64,000 nucleotides of DNA from Cristatella mucedo. Taxonomy: Eukaryota; Bryozoa; Phylactolaemata; Cristatellidae. Of this stretch, positions 10,515 through 20,381 are shown piece after piece (position 1 is the first letter of the stretch; each line of letters opens with the position of its first letter). Location of the stretch: NCBI GenBank assembly GCA_009760855.2, contig WPIO01000052.1:372001-436000 (forward strand), read 5' to 3'. The position numbers and the translations under genes were made by a program. Under the pieces are notes generated by a model that was not told where the DNA came from, did no database searches, and saw only the letters and a program-made list of their open reading frames with translations.

Positions 10515-11276
10515 TTAGATCAACCTTTCACCAGGATTAACATCATCAATACCTATAACATATCCAGATGTACATTGCTCTAATACTCCTTTTCTTCTTT
10601 CAACATAGTTCTTAAGTGGATCAACTAAATTACAATCAACACTTATCCATCTTATTCCTTTATTATCTGGCAATACCATTGTATTCCATGCTTTAAAGAT
10701 ACCAGCAAAATACATTGCTTTTTCTATTGCTTCATATGGCGCTCCACCTACAAGAGAACTATCGAATGTCCCTTGTTGATTTGAATTAAAACCAAGAGTA
10801 TCTCCAACAGAATTTACAGCAACATTAGAATTACTTCCAAGTAGAACAACGAAATCACCAACTACTTGCATTAATACTCTGTCATCAGTATCAACACTCA
10901 ATTTTGTACCTGTACTATTTCTTTTGGTTGTATCATAAAATGCACTATTAGTTGATGAAGTTGTAGATCCATTTGAAGCAACGTTAGTCCTTGGTTGTGG
11001 TTCTGATAATGCTCTATTTAGTGCAGCTGTTAATTTATTTGAATCATAATAGCCAGGTGGAATTGTTATATATGTATTAGTTATGTCAGTTGTTGACCAT
11101 CTAAACCAAGGTTTATCATTATAATCTTTAAGTATATTTGATATTACTTTATTTGTATAAGTGAACTCAACTCTACGTAATCCAATTTTATTATAACCTG
11201 AATCAGATCCAAGCATAAGCGGTGGAGATAATGTTTTTGATTCAGAACTACTTGTTCCTGTTAATCTTATTGACAT
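10515..11276 (-). CDS. Putative minor capsid (penton-like) protein
   Basis: Intact frame of 253 residues starting after TATAGAAA. Visible features: SIRLTGTSSSESK at the N-terminus, KIGLRRVEFTYTN and the YITIPPGYYDSNKLTAALN motif. The (P)PGxY-x(n)-L pattern is common in penton or minor-capsid jelly-roll proteins of Polinton-like viruses. The C-terminus ends in GIDDVNPGERLI. It lies two bases upstream of the next virion gene. Penton is the best guess, from motif and context only. Confidence 0.5.
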   Translation of the reverse strand: MSIRLTGTSSSESKTLSPPLMLGSDSGYNKIGLRRVEFTYTNKVISNILKDYNDKPWFRWSTTDITNTYITIPPGYYDSNKLTAALNRALSEPQPRTNVASNGSTTSSTNSAFYDTTKRNSTGTKLSVDTDDRVLMQVVGDFVVLLGSNSNVAVNSVGDTLGFNSNQQGTFDSSLVGGAPYEAIEKAMYFAGIFKAWNTMVLPDNKGIRWISVDCNLVDPLKNYVERRKGVLEQCTSGYVIGIDDVNPGERLI

Positions 11277-11284
11277 TTTCTATA

Positions 11285-12178
11285 TTAAACTTGAATAATT
11301 TCTATGGCAACAGTAATATTTTGTGAATTAAAATCTATTAGATTTTTATATTGATCAGTAATATTAATAACTATATCAAAGATAGAATCACTAGCAACAT
11401 TATGATATTCAATAGTTTTTGGCTCATAAATCATTAATTGCCATGGATAAGCATCACAAGGAAAACTAGCCAAAACTTGTGTTTCAATTCCAATTCTGAA
11501 ACTTGTTCCACTAGCAACCATATTATAATTTATAACTATAAAATCAATATTAGTAACAACAACTTCTTTTTCTGAAATAATCTTTGTATTAGGAGTACAA
11601 ATAACAGTTGTAATATCAGGATACATCTTAGCAAAGTCAGCAGCTGAAAGTGTAGTATAAGCATCAGCAGTATATCCTAGAATAGTAGAAAGAGTAGATT
11701 TACATGCAAGGAATGACCAACCAACAGGTAACTTTATCCATGAGCTAGAAGTTGCTGTATCAAGACCTACTTGAAACTTATCTGTTATTGCTCCTGATTG
11801 AGTAATTGAATTATTAATTGTATCAGCAATTCCAATGTTTACATCATCTGTTACACCACCATATATTCCAGGTCTTAATGTTACAGTTTGTTCTGATCCA
11901 CCAGTAACTCTATAAGCAAAGTATTATTAGTATCAATTATATTTCTAATAGAATTAGTTGAAGCGTATTTCTTAAAACAGATCTTAAAGTTTTTACCTTT
12001 TAGAAATATTGGTGTATTGTTTTACCTTTTAGAAATATTGGTATATAAGTTTAGCTTTGATAGGATTAGTATTTCCAGTTATATTAAAAACAAATCCATC
12101 TTTACTTGCTTGACTAGTTCTTCTAATGCTTTCTAGACTTTTTAATATTTCACTAGCAATCTTTGTCAATTCACTCAT
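11285..12178 (-). pseudogene. Putative virion structural protein, broken
   Basis: The start at 12178 follows ATATATAGAA. The N-terminal 48 residues (SELTKIASEILKSLES...) end at a stop inside a tandem duplication of about 30 bp (about 11992-12048, containing ACCTTTTAGAAATATTGG twice). Coding then resumes in another frame. It includes TVTLRPGIYGGVTDD, reminiscent of the IPPGYY motif of the neighbouring gene, and a long beta-rich C-terminus (11285-11626). It may be a second jelly-roll capsid or vertex protein. Function inferred only from place and composition. Confidence 0.5.
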
Positions 12179-12180
12179 TT

Positions 12181-13113
12181 CTATATATTATATAAAAGAT
12201 TGTTTATTTTTGCAATATATTTCTTTGGAGCTTTCCTTGATTTAGCAAGGTAATCAACAGCAGCACTGATTGAACTTATTACACCTTTATTTCCAGCAGC
12301 AAGTTCACTAAGCCATAGATCAAGTTTATCAATTACTTTTTTCATATTTCACAATCAATGGAACTATTTCTATTCCTTTTCCAACAGGAACATTAACGTT
12401 TTCAGCAGGAGCCTCAATTGCAGCAGATTCAATTACTCTTGCTTTAACTCTCCTTACTTTTTTATTTCCAGTAGAAGGATAACCATTAAGTATATCAGAA
12501 TAAAATTGTCTAGTATCCTTAAGAAGTTTCATTGTTTCATCCTTAGGAGCATTTGTAATTGCACCATTAATTATATTAAGAGCTTTTTTGGATCCTTTTC
12601 ATTGAATGCATTAACAGCTCTTGAAAATGCTCTTGTAATATCTGGTGATGATTTCTCTTCAATAGCTCTCTTTGCTTCATCTAGTACTCTGTTTACTTCT
12701 TCATTAAATGCTATCATACTTTTAAAGTTTTCTTTATAATCTAAATTCATGCTATTCATCAAACTTTTTAGTTTGTCTTCATATTCAATAACATCACAAC
12801 CCAATGCTTTTTGTACTTCATCATGCTGTTTCATTTGAATAGCAAGTGATAGTCTGACTCTATTTAATTTACTAATAACAACATAACCAGAATTATAAGT
12901 TAATTGTTCTATTGCACGATCATTCAATTCATGTTTTACTCTATCTCTTGCTTGCATTTCAGATTATATTTTTTTTATCTCTTGAGAATTATCAAGTATG
13001 CTAGCAACACGTAATCATTCTAAATTATTAAGTTTATTTTCTAAATCTATTGCTTCTTGAACACTTCCTTTGTAAGGTCTGTTCTTACTCGCATATATTT
13101 TACCATTTATCAT
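12181..13113 (-). pseudogene. Helical putative virion or scaffold protein, broken
   Basis: The frame opens with MINGKIYASKNRPYKG just downstream of the ATPase. It meets an in-frame TGA (13015-13017) and a TAA near 12968, then runs 128 residues of charged helix (12571-12957), including YEDKLKSLMNSMNLDYKENF. Two more frame changes near 12570 and 12340 lead to an Ala/Pro/Val linker (VIESAAIEAPAENVNVPVG) and a basic C-terminus. Its stop TAG at 12181 abuts the next gene's TATAG-ATG signal. No family recognised. Confidence 0.45.
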
Positions 13114-13125
13114 TTTCTCCAATAT

Positions 13126-14481
13126 TCAATTAAAAATAGTTATTAATTGTTTACCTGTATTATCAACTGACCAAAATCTTCCTTCTAATTCTGTTTTAGT
13201 TAGATTAATAACACAATAACTAAATCTATTTCTAGCACATGAATTAACCCATCGTTTAAACATTTTCTAATCTATATCACCAACATATGAATCACAAATG
13301 CATTTTATATCAGTATTATTTTGTTTAAGTATTATAATCATATTTATATTGTTTCTTATTTCTCTTCTAGGACCTCACTGCTTACTGGCCTACCAGCATG
13401 TGCGATCAGGCGATTGCAGCTGGTGCAAAACTCTGCAGCTAGGCTTGTCTGTCTTGAGCGTCGCAGTTGCCACATTACTCCACTTCTCGCCGACCTGCAC
13501 TGGCTACCAGTCAAGCAACGGATTGACTTCAAGGTTTTGTCGCTCACTTTTAGGTCACTTCATTCTATGGCTCCAGCCTATCTGTCAGATATACTACCCC
13601 ATCAGGCCAAGCATCGTACCACCTGCTTTTCGGAATCCAACAGTCTAGGAATACCTCATACAAACCTTAAATCCTTTGGAGACCGTGCATTTAGTTCATA
13701 TGCTCCCAAAGCCTGGAACTCCCTCCCGACCTGCGTCAAAACATCCCCTGACCTGACCATATTTAAAAGGAACCTAAAAACACACCTATTTAGGACAGCA
13801 TTTAATGGGTCCCTGTGATTCGTCCTCCATGTGCTTATGCGTGCTGACACTGTGCATGCTGCCACTAACCACATTTGCATGCTGACCCTGTGCATGTCAC
13901 CCCTAACCATATTATTTATTTCGTTTGTTTTTTAAGCATGATTTTACTTACCATTCAATTGCATTTCACTGTACAGCAAATGTAAAGCGCCTAGAGAGAG
14001 ATTAAGTTCTCTGAGGGCGCTTTATCAAGTGAATTATTATTATTATTATTATTATTAGGAATATTAGTAAATCCTTGAGCAAGATGGAATATGTTCAATC
14101 CTTTAGGTCTTCCTCTAGTAAAATAATCTAATATCTTAGATTGATCTTCTGTCATCAAATCATCTAATACAACAACATCCTTACAAGTATTATAATAATC
14201 AACATCTGGATATTATCAGTCCCATTAACCCAAACATAAGCAGGTTTATCTTTTGTCATCGACATAAGACCACGATATAACTTTTGATCTAAACTTGAAA
14301 CAATAAAAGCACACGTATCATAATTAAGCATACCATAAAATATCCAATTCATTACTAACTGAGATTTACCAGTACCACTTGGACCAAGTACTAATGCTCT
14401 AATAGGTACTTTAGGTAATGGTTCTTTGTGACCTGTATCCACATTTTGTCCAAAATTGAAAGCTCTAACTTTCAAAGACAT
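13126..14481 (-). pseudogene. A32/FtsK-type genome-packaging ATPase, interrupted by a retrotransposon
   Basis: Motor that packages DNA into capsids. The N-terminal part (from 14481, after TATAGAAAA) has RALVLGPSGTGKSQLVMNW (Walker A). A frame change near 14210 leads to VVLDDL (Walker B, about 14165) and then GRPKGLNIFHLAQGF (sensor region, about 14085). About 690 bp of CR1-like element (13366-14057) then interrupts the gene. Coding resumes at about 13362 with NMIIILKQNNTDIKCI and WVNSCARNRFSYCVIN. An in-frame TAG lies at 13267-13269. The order of motifs matches Polinton/virophage ATPases. Confidence 0.85.
13366..14057 (+). mobile_element. CR1-like non-LTR retrotransposon 3' fragment inside the ATPase gene
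   Basis: It encodes the C-terminal tail of a CR1/Rex-like ORF2: LQLVQNSAARLVCL, LADLHWLPVKQRIDFKVL, APKAWNSLPTCV and FKRNLKTHLFRTAF, in one frame to about 13818. The 3' UTR follows, with the common hairpin (13985-14032) and an (ATT)n tail ending at about 14057. The fragment is 5'-truncated. No clear target-site duplication was found. Its frame is still open, suggesting a fairly young insertion. Confidence 0.9.
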
Positions 14482-14501
14482 TTTTCTATATTATAATAGA
14501 T

Positions 14502-14975
14502 ATGGAAATTTATTGTGTTAAGCGAACAAAGAAAACTGATACAATCCATGAAGAATATGTTGAGGTTAATAGTACTAAAGGAATTAGGGGAATGGTAAAA
14601 GGTGTTTGTACTATCTGTGATAGTAGCAAATCAACATTTGTAAAATTAAGATCTGGTTCAACAGCAGTTGGTTCTGGTAGAACAGGTGTAAGTAAAGCAG
14701 CTCATGGATCTGGTAGAACAGGTGTAAGTAAAACAGCTTTTGGATCTGGAAGACATCAAACAAGTAGAGGTGCTTATGGTTCTGGTAGACATCAAACAAG
14801 TAAAGGTGCTTATGGATCTGGTAGTGTTACTTTACCAGCCATGTTTGCAGCAATATCGATTGATCTTAGTAAGAAGTTCTCTGGAAGTGCTAAGAGGTAT
14901 ACTGGGGGGTGTGCTGATAAAGAACAAATGATTGCAGAGCTTAAAAAGACAATGGATCAACTAACAAAAAAGTGA
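14502..14975 (+). CDS. Zinc-ribbon (DUF5679-like) protein with GSGR repeats
   Basis: Intact frame of 157 residues, divergent from the ATPase gene. The N-terminus EIYCVKRTKKTDTIHEEYVE plus GVCTICDSSKSTFVK resembles DUF5679-type zinc ribbons (YCVKC...CxxC). The second Cys of the first pair is replaced here (YCVKR). Residues about 50-110 are five near-identical GSGR-xxxSKxA-type repeats. A hydrophobic segment (TLPAMFAAISIDLS) and a charged helix end the protein. Similar Cys-ribbon proteins occur in Polintons and related viruses; a basic virion or core role is inferred only. Confidence 0.6.
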   Translation: MEIYCVKRTKKTDTIHEEYVEVNSTKGIRGMVKGVCTICDSSKSTFVKLRSGSTAVGSGRTGVSKAAHGSGRTGVSKTAFGSGRHQTSRGAYGSGRHQTSKGAYGSGSVTLPAMFAAISIDLSKKFSGSAKRYTGGCADKEQMIAELKKTMDQLTKK

Positions 14976-15317
14976 AATCAACATATTTAACAGATATAGA
15001 AATAAATAATTATATAAAAGAATTAGATATAAAGAATTTTAGAGGTGTCTTTGCAAGAGATGAACTACAAAACCATTAGGAAATGAATGTCTTATTTGTA
15101 ATACTGGTGATTCTCAAAAAGCAATATATCACTGGGTAGCACTTAAAAAAAATTAAGTAAATGTTTTTGTTTTGATTCATTCGGTGCTCCACCAATGCCA
15201 GAAGTTATAAATTATTTCGGTGTTATACCAACATTTATGACATTTAAGTTGCAAGAATACAATCAAACAGATTGTGGAAGAAGGTGCTTAATCTTCTTAA
15301 AACTAATGCAAGAATAA
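14972..15317 (+). pseudogene. Adenovirus-type cysteine protease (Peptidase C5-like), frameshifted
   Basis: Maturation protease of the virion. The segment NFRGVFARDEL is the family's N-terminal signature. The catalytic His lies in YHWVALKK (CAC at 15130), the Asp in FDSFGAPP (about 15174) and the Cys in QTDCGRRCLIFL (TGT at 15273). Two frame changes break it: one near 15067 after RDEL, and one in a run of eight A near 15150. No ATG is present in frame at the 5' end; the frame begins around the overlap with the previous gene's stop. All triad residues persist although the gene is broken. Confidence 0.85.
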
Positions 15318-15379
15318 GATTTTGGATCGACAATGGAATTATTAATTTAATTTAAACATTTTCTTTTCCTTGTATAGAA

Positions 15380-15952
15380 ATGGAAAATAAAAAGTTCGTA
15401 GTACTTAGAAATGCCTCAGTCTTAATTCCAAAAAGAAAACCAGCTCGTGTTCATATTGAAGACAATTGAAACAATTAGTAAAGATTTTAAGCCTTACTTC
15501 AATTCATGGATTTATATTACAGATGATATGAGACCTGTTCCAGAAGATATTGCTAATAGAGCAAGTATGAAACTTGAGTCAGTGGATATGATATGAGTGC
15601 TCGTTCTACTATTGGTATTAGAATCGCTTTTGGTACTAAACCAAGTATATTCTTTGATCAAAAGAACAAACAAATGAAATTTGATAGTGCTGCTGAAGTA
15701 ATTCAAAAACTTGGTAATGACTTTGCTATTACTGTTTTTTTTGATGGATCATATATAACTAAAGATACTTATAATTCAGCAGAAAGACTTAATATTAAAT
15801 TGAAGCTTGAACAAGTTAAAGTTTATCCTGTAGATAAAAATCATGATAAATTCAATCCTGTTGAATATTATATACTCATATATAAAACAAATAAAACAAA
15901 AATAAAAATTAGTTTAACATTTAATTTTTTTATATCTTTTTTTTACGTATAG
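15380..15952 (+). pseudogene. Unrecognised element protein, frameshifted
   Basis: The start follows TATAGAA directly. The frame (ENKKFVVLRNASVLIPKR) shifts near 15467 and again near 15580, then runs as a 119-residue frame with SARSTIGIRIAFGTKPSIFF and FDGSYITKDTYNSAERLNIKL. The stop overlaps the end of the convergent gene below. No family recognised; conserved-looking in composition, perhaps a virion or DNA-binding protein. Confidence 0.5.
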
Positions 15953-16088
15953 ATAACATCTTATCAAGATTATTTGCATAATTAGTTATCTTACTTATAC
16001 TTGATGGATTACTTACTTTATCTTTTAACAATTCTATTGCAAATAAACTGTCTAAGATACCACCACCAATTTACCAATATATTATATA

Positions 16089-16121
<33 letters not shown>

Positions 16122-16769
16122 ATAAATAATAAATAATATAAATAAATAAATAAATAATATAAATATATAATATATATATACCAATATATCAATACACCAA
16201 TATAACCTAATCCTAATTTTTCTTTAGCTGACATGATCGCTGCCACCGTTTTTGCGTCTTCTCTTACGTAAGATGGTTCTCATGGGTCAAGATCAATCTT
16301 AGCAGCACTTTCAGTAAGAAGATCTGATAAATTTCTTATTGCTGTACGTTTTGGTTCTGGATCAGATGGTGTCTCCCTATAAAGACTATCATGCACCAAA
16401 GCAGCGAGCGTCTATCGAGAGCGTTCACACCCTCATATCTTTGATCCAAACGTTTTCTAAACTGTGTGCCAGGGCCAGTATAACTGTATGCACCAGTATT
16501 ATTGAATGAATCATTTGGTACAAATTCAGATTGAACGCCTTTTGGTATTTTTAGATGGAATTCTCTTCCACCTGATAATTTATTTATATATCTACAATAC
16601 CAGACCCAACTTTTCTATTTGCTTTTAGTTGCTTCAATGAAAGATTCAATTGTAACCAATTACTACCACTCTTACTTTTTTCTATTCTGTTTAGCTGTGT
16701 ATTAGTAACAAGAATAGGAATACTACCCGTTAAATCAGAGTGTTTAAGTCTTATTGAGATAGGTTCCAT
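15930..16769 (-). pseudogene. Phospholipase A2-like protein, frameshifted
   Basis: The N-terminal frame (16584-16769, SIRLKHSDLTGSIPIL...) shifts near 16580 into KLSGGREFHLKIPKG and then SYTGPGTQFRKRL. The YTGPG segment (about 16470) resembles the calcium-binding loop of secreted/viral PLA2. About 25 codons on, after a frameshift near 16410, comes a His-Asp-x-x-Tyr motif (HDSLY, 16388-16393), the PLA2 catalytic signature. An in-frame TGA follows at 16280-16282. An (AT)n tract (16075-16190) splits the C-terminal helix. PLA2-like domains in parvovirus capsids breach endosomes; a similar entry role is inference. Confidence 0.6.
16075..16195. repeat. (AT)n-rich microsatellite inside the PLA2-like gene
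   Basis: About 120 bp of TATATA and AATAA-type repeats separate two coding pieces of the minus-strand gene. The word ACCAATAT recurs on both sides, suggesting slippage expansion. Confidence 0.85.
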
Positions 16770-16786
16770 TGATTTATGTATTTTTT

Positions 16787-16852
16787 TTACTTGGTGAACA
16801 GATTAAACATGCGAGTGAACATGCAAGTTAAATTAGTTTCATGATAACTCAT
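16787..16852 (-). CDS. Possible 21-residue peptide behind a TATAG signal
   Basis: The short frame starts at 16852 directly after CTATAGAA, exactly as at larger genes of the element, and ends at 16787 just upstream of the PLA2-like gene. It may be a true micropeptide, or the signal may mark the broken original start of the downstream gene. Nothing in the peptide (SYHETNLTCMFT...) is recognisable. Confidence 0.25.
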   Translation of the reverse strand: MSYHETNLTCMFTRMFNLFTK

Positions 16853-16901
16853 TTCTATAGATAATACAATATTCTAAACAGATGAAAAACAGTATATATA
16901 A

Positions 16902-17492
16902 ATGAATCAAGATGGAATTTGCACGACTAGAGTTGATGAGGTTGCAGAATTGAGAGAAGGTGTTCTTAAATTATTGGATTATAATGCAATAACTGGAAAA
17001 TTTACAAACAAAACAAATCGTGGAGGAACTGCAAGAATTGGTGAAGAATATGGAAGTATTCATCATAAAGGATATAGAGAAATTTCAATAAAAATTGATG
17101 GAAAAATATATCAAGCACATCGTCTTGCCTGGCTAATTTGTAAAAATGAAATGCCTGTATTTCAAATTGATCACATCAATTTGAATAAATTAGATCATAG
17201 AATTGCTAATTTAAGATTAGCTACTAATTCTGAAAATCAAAGAAACAAAGATATTGCTAAAAGAAATACATCTAGATTTATAGGAGTTAGTTTTAAAAAG
17301 AAAAAAAAGAAATATGAATCATATATTTGTATAGATAAACATAAATATCATTTGGGTTTATATGGCGACCCTGTTGATGCAGCTACTGCTAGAGATTTAG
17401 AAGCAATCCTTTTGCACTTACAATTCGCACGACTAAATTTTACTTATTGTTTAGATAAAGACAATAAACTTGTTTTTTTCACAGATTATTAA
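16902..17492 (+). CDS. HNH endonuclease with AP2-type DNA-binding domain
   Basis: Intact 196-residue frame, starting after TATATAA. The N-terminal half has a KGYREISIKIDGKIYQAHRL segment. An HNH_3-type core follows: LAWLICKNEMP, QIDHINLNKLDHRIANLR and LATNSENQRN, with His/Asn/His metal and catalytic positions visible. The C-terminal half, SRFIGVSFKKKKKKYES to YHLGLYGDPVDAATARD, is a typical AP2 DNA-binding fold. This pairing is standard for phage and large-virus homing endonucleases. It is one of the few undamaged genes in the element. It ends tail to tail with the minus-strand gene below, overlapping at the stop codons. Confidence 0.85.
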   Translation: MNQDGICTTRVDEVAELREGVLKLLDYNAITGKFTNKTNRGGTARIGEEYGSIHHKGYREISIKIDGKIYQAHRLAWLICKNEMPVFQIDHINLNKLDHRIANLRLATNSENQRNKDIAKRNTSRFIGVSFKKKKKKYESYICIDKHKYHLGLYGDPVDAATARDLEAILLHLQFARLNFTYCLDKDNKLVFFTDY

Positions 17493-18222
17493 TTACCACA
17501 TCGTTTCTTAATATGAGCAAGTAGTTTTCTAATTTCTCTATCAATCTCTTCTGGTGTTTTTCCGTGTGCGTAAAAATTACTTGATAAGATTGCACTCTCC
17601 GATTTATAATCGCAAACTTTCTTATAACCTCCTTCTGTAGCTTCTACTTTTTTATAGCATTTTTTAATTCCGGTGAATAATCAACTCCACCTTCCTCTAT
17701 TAGTCTTCTTCCTTGTTTAGTGTAATCCTATCGATTCTTTACTTCTGAAGATTGTACTGTTCCAGAGAAATTAATATCCGTACCTGACTTACGTAACTCT
17801 ACCATGTTTCTTAAATCTGTAATAGCATTTGTTAGCCTTTCACTTTGTAGTGTTGAAGCATCCATTCTTTGGTCATGTGTTTTCATTGGTGGAGCTTTTC
17901 CAGTGAACTTTGTTTCATCTATTAACTTTTTTACTAGACCTACAATTGTATCACCAATTGAAATAGCAGTTCCAGCTGCTCCTACTGCGATTGCAATAGA
18001 AGAAACAATAGCAGGTATAGCAGGTAAAAACATTCCAGATCTTACTTCTAAAATGTTCTTTGACCATGATTTTAGATCAAGTTGTTTAGCATCCCATTTT
18101 ATTTCTTGAGCAAACACTCAACTTAAATATTCACTTAGATTCCATTGCCAAGGATAATTATCTTTTTCTGCTTTAAGTATTATATCATTAATCTTAAGAC
18201 CAAATTGTAAAGATTCAATCAT
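17489..18222 (-). pseudogene. Putative membrane-active virion protein, broken
   Basis: It starts at 18222 (IESLQFGLKINDIIL), overlapping the end of the upstream gene. An in-frame TGA is at 18118-18120. The next 129-residue frame contains a long apolar Ala/Ile/Gly segment, FLPAIPAIVSSIAIAVGAAG, followed by amphipathic sequence. A TAG (about 17727) and a frame change near 17650 lead into a charged C-terminal part ending at 17489. The apolar segment recalls membrane-lytic or core proteins of adenovirus-like viruses, but no family is recognised. Confidence 0.5.
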
Positions 18223-18594
18223 CTTTTCTAGTCCTTTCTTGTGACATTGTCTTCCAGAACACTTGTCCATACTTTCCACTAGTAATATCATTAACTATTT
18301 CTTTTACAAATAAACTTAGATAAAGTATTCCTGTAAATCCACTTAGGAATCCTCCTAGAACATTAGCACCTGCACCAATAGCTTTAAGAGATTGTAAAAC
18401 TTTAGGCACTATTGCAGCAATCTTTTCAGAAGCAGCTAATGATAATTTCGCAGTAACCTTTGGAACTACTTTGTAATTACTTTCTCATCTACATTCGTTG
18501 CTGTCTTAACACCTTCTATAACATCTTTAGTTGTTTTAACTCCTTCTTGTATATCTTCTCTAACACCTTTACCTCTTTTTACTTTTTTCGGCAT
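18215..18594 (-). pseudogene. Basic/hydrophobic putative virion protein, one frameshift
   Basis: It starts at 18594 after TATAATAT with a basic N-terminus (PKKVKRGKGVREDIQEG). It shifts frame near 18475 and continues with VPKVTAKLSLAASEKIAAIV and then GAGANVLGGFLSGFTGILYL, a glycine-rich hydrophobic stretch. It overlaps the next gene by 8 bp. It could be a DNA-binding or membrane-associated minor virion protein; not recognised. Its start is 12 bases from the divergent fibre gene, so the two share a promoter region. Confidence 0.5.
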
Positions 18595-18606
18595 ATATTA
18601 TAAGTA

Positions 18607-19474
18607 ATGGAAAAAGTAAGAAAAGTTAATGGTAATATTTGTACTGATCTTGATGTAAATAAGAATATAGTAACTGGTTTAGCATTTCCTGTTAATAGTA
18701 GCGATTCTATAAGACTAGATTATGTTCTTAGTTCAAGTGCTAGTAATAGTGTTATTAGTAATTCTTCAGGTGAATTAGGAACATTATCAAGTATAACTGA
18801 TCTATTACCAAAGAGTGGAGCAGTAATGAAATCACAATTGAATTGTAAGAATGTTGTTGGTATATCTGACAATTCTGCTGATGGAACTGTCTTCAGTGAT
18901 CTAAGACCTTATAAAGTAATAAACTATGGATTACTAAAAATTATGAAAGCAGTATTTCAAGGTAAAGCACTGTCAAGTATTGATCTGGGAAATAAGAATA
19001 TTATTAATGTAAAGGATTCTGCTGTTGCAACAAAACAATATGTTAATAGTACTAAAAAAAGTATCATTTAGATATTTAGGTTTAATTTCTAATACATATC
19101 CAAGTGTATTCTATCTTGATATGTTAGGTTTAACTATTACTGCTAATAGAAGAACAGGAGACAAATTTCAACCTCAACAACTTACACCTGGCGATATGCT
19201 TGTTATTGCAGCGACAGTAAAGGTTATTGCATATTCAAATAATCTTAAAACATTCTTTCCAGGAGTATTCCCTAATTTTGGAATGGTATCTAATATTATG
19301 TATGCAACTGATAAAACTAATTCTTATGTAGAGTTAACTACTGATAATACTTATGGTGTTAGTGGTACAATAGTTTTAGTAATTAGTATTGATGGAACAT
19401 GTATGTATGCTATTGAAAAGTTTAGTGTTGCAAGTGGAATTAATTTTATAGATTTTATTGTTAGTATTGTATAG
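18607..19474 (+). pseudogene. Tail-fibre-like protein 1, frameshifted
   Basis: The first frame (18607-19071) has fibre repeats: DLDVNKNIVTGLAFPVNSSD, SGAVMKSQLNCKNVVGI and IDLGNKNIINVKDSAVATKQYV. A frameshift in a run of A near 19060 leads to a non-repetitive 135-residue part (YLGLISNTYPSVFYLDMLGL...), probably the distal domain. The stop is followed by TATAG and the next gene, with a 2-bp gap. Confidence 0.6.
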
Positions 19475-19476
19475 AA

Positions 19477-20379
19477 ATGACAGGAAAAAGAAAGGTTGCA
19501 AAAGCCTCTAGGAATTGTATTAAGAAGACTGGTGATGTGCTTTGCGGAAATCCATGTATGGATAGGAATCTTATAATAAACTTAGTAGATCTTTTTGATG
19601 CTGGTGATGCAGGAAACAGAAGATATATAGATACTAGTTTTGTTACAAAGGTTTCTAGGTCAACTAATTCTAATGGAGATATTGATATGAATAATTTTAG
19701 AATAGTTGATCTTGCTCATCCTATAAATCCTAGTGATGCTGCAACAAAAGAGTATGCTGATATTTAACTACCACTTACAGGTGGAACAATTAGAGGTAAT
19801 TTAGTTGTAAATGGTGGTATTAGAGTACAGACTTCATATGTTGGTGGAAATCCAGACTTTGATTATACTGTACCACATAAAAAGTTCATCGATGACAACT
19901 TCCTTAATTTACATTGTGGAACAGTTAATGGCAATTTAGATATGCAAAATAATTTTACTAGAATTGTAAATGATCCTGTTAATCCAACTGATGGTGCTAA
20001 CCTTGGTTATCTAAATAAAATATCTGACGGAAATATTGCAAAAATAATATTTGTAATTGCTATTGATTCATCATCAAAAACACAAATAAACAGAATAGAA
20101 CATGAATGAATGATAATAGTTCCTGATAATTTATCTAATAATGTAATTTCTAGAGGATTATTTGTAATTTCAACAACATATCAAGCACCTTATGGACAAA
20201 GAAAAGTACTTGCTCGACTTCCAACAGCAGAAATAAATCCTGCTTATTCATTTCAAATATTTGGAAGTTGTATTCCTAATGAACAAAAAAGACTAATAAA
20301 TAATATGCCAATTATATGTTCAAAAGATTTTCTTACTAGTCAAAGCTTATTGTTAACTGCTTATATAGCATTATCATAA
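19477..20379 (+). pseudogene. Tail-fibre-like protein 2, with in-frame stops
   Basis: The start follows TATAGAA. Repeat motifs: IDMNNFRIVDLAHPINPSDA then ATKEYADI, then LPLTGGTIRGNLVVNGGI and RIVNDPVNPTDGANLGYL. In-frame TAA (about 19765) and TGA (20107-20109) break it without frame change. The distal part (20110-20379) is non-repetitive (IIVPDNLSNNVISRGLF...). Same architecture as its neighbours: repeat shaft, then a unique C-terminus. Confidence 0.6.
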
Positions 20380-20381
20380 GA

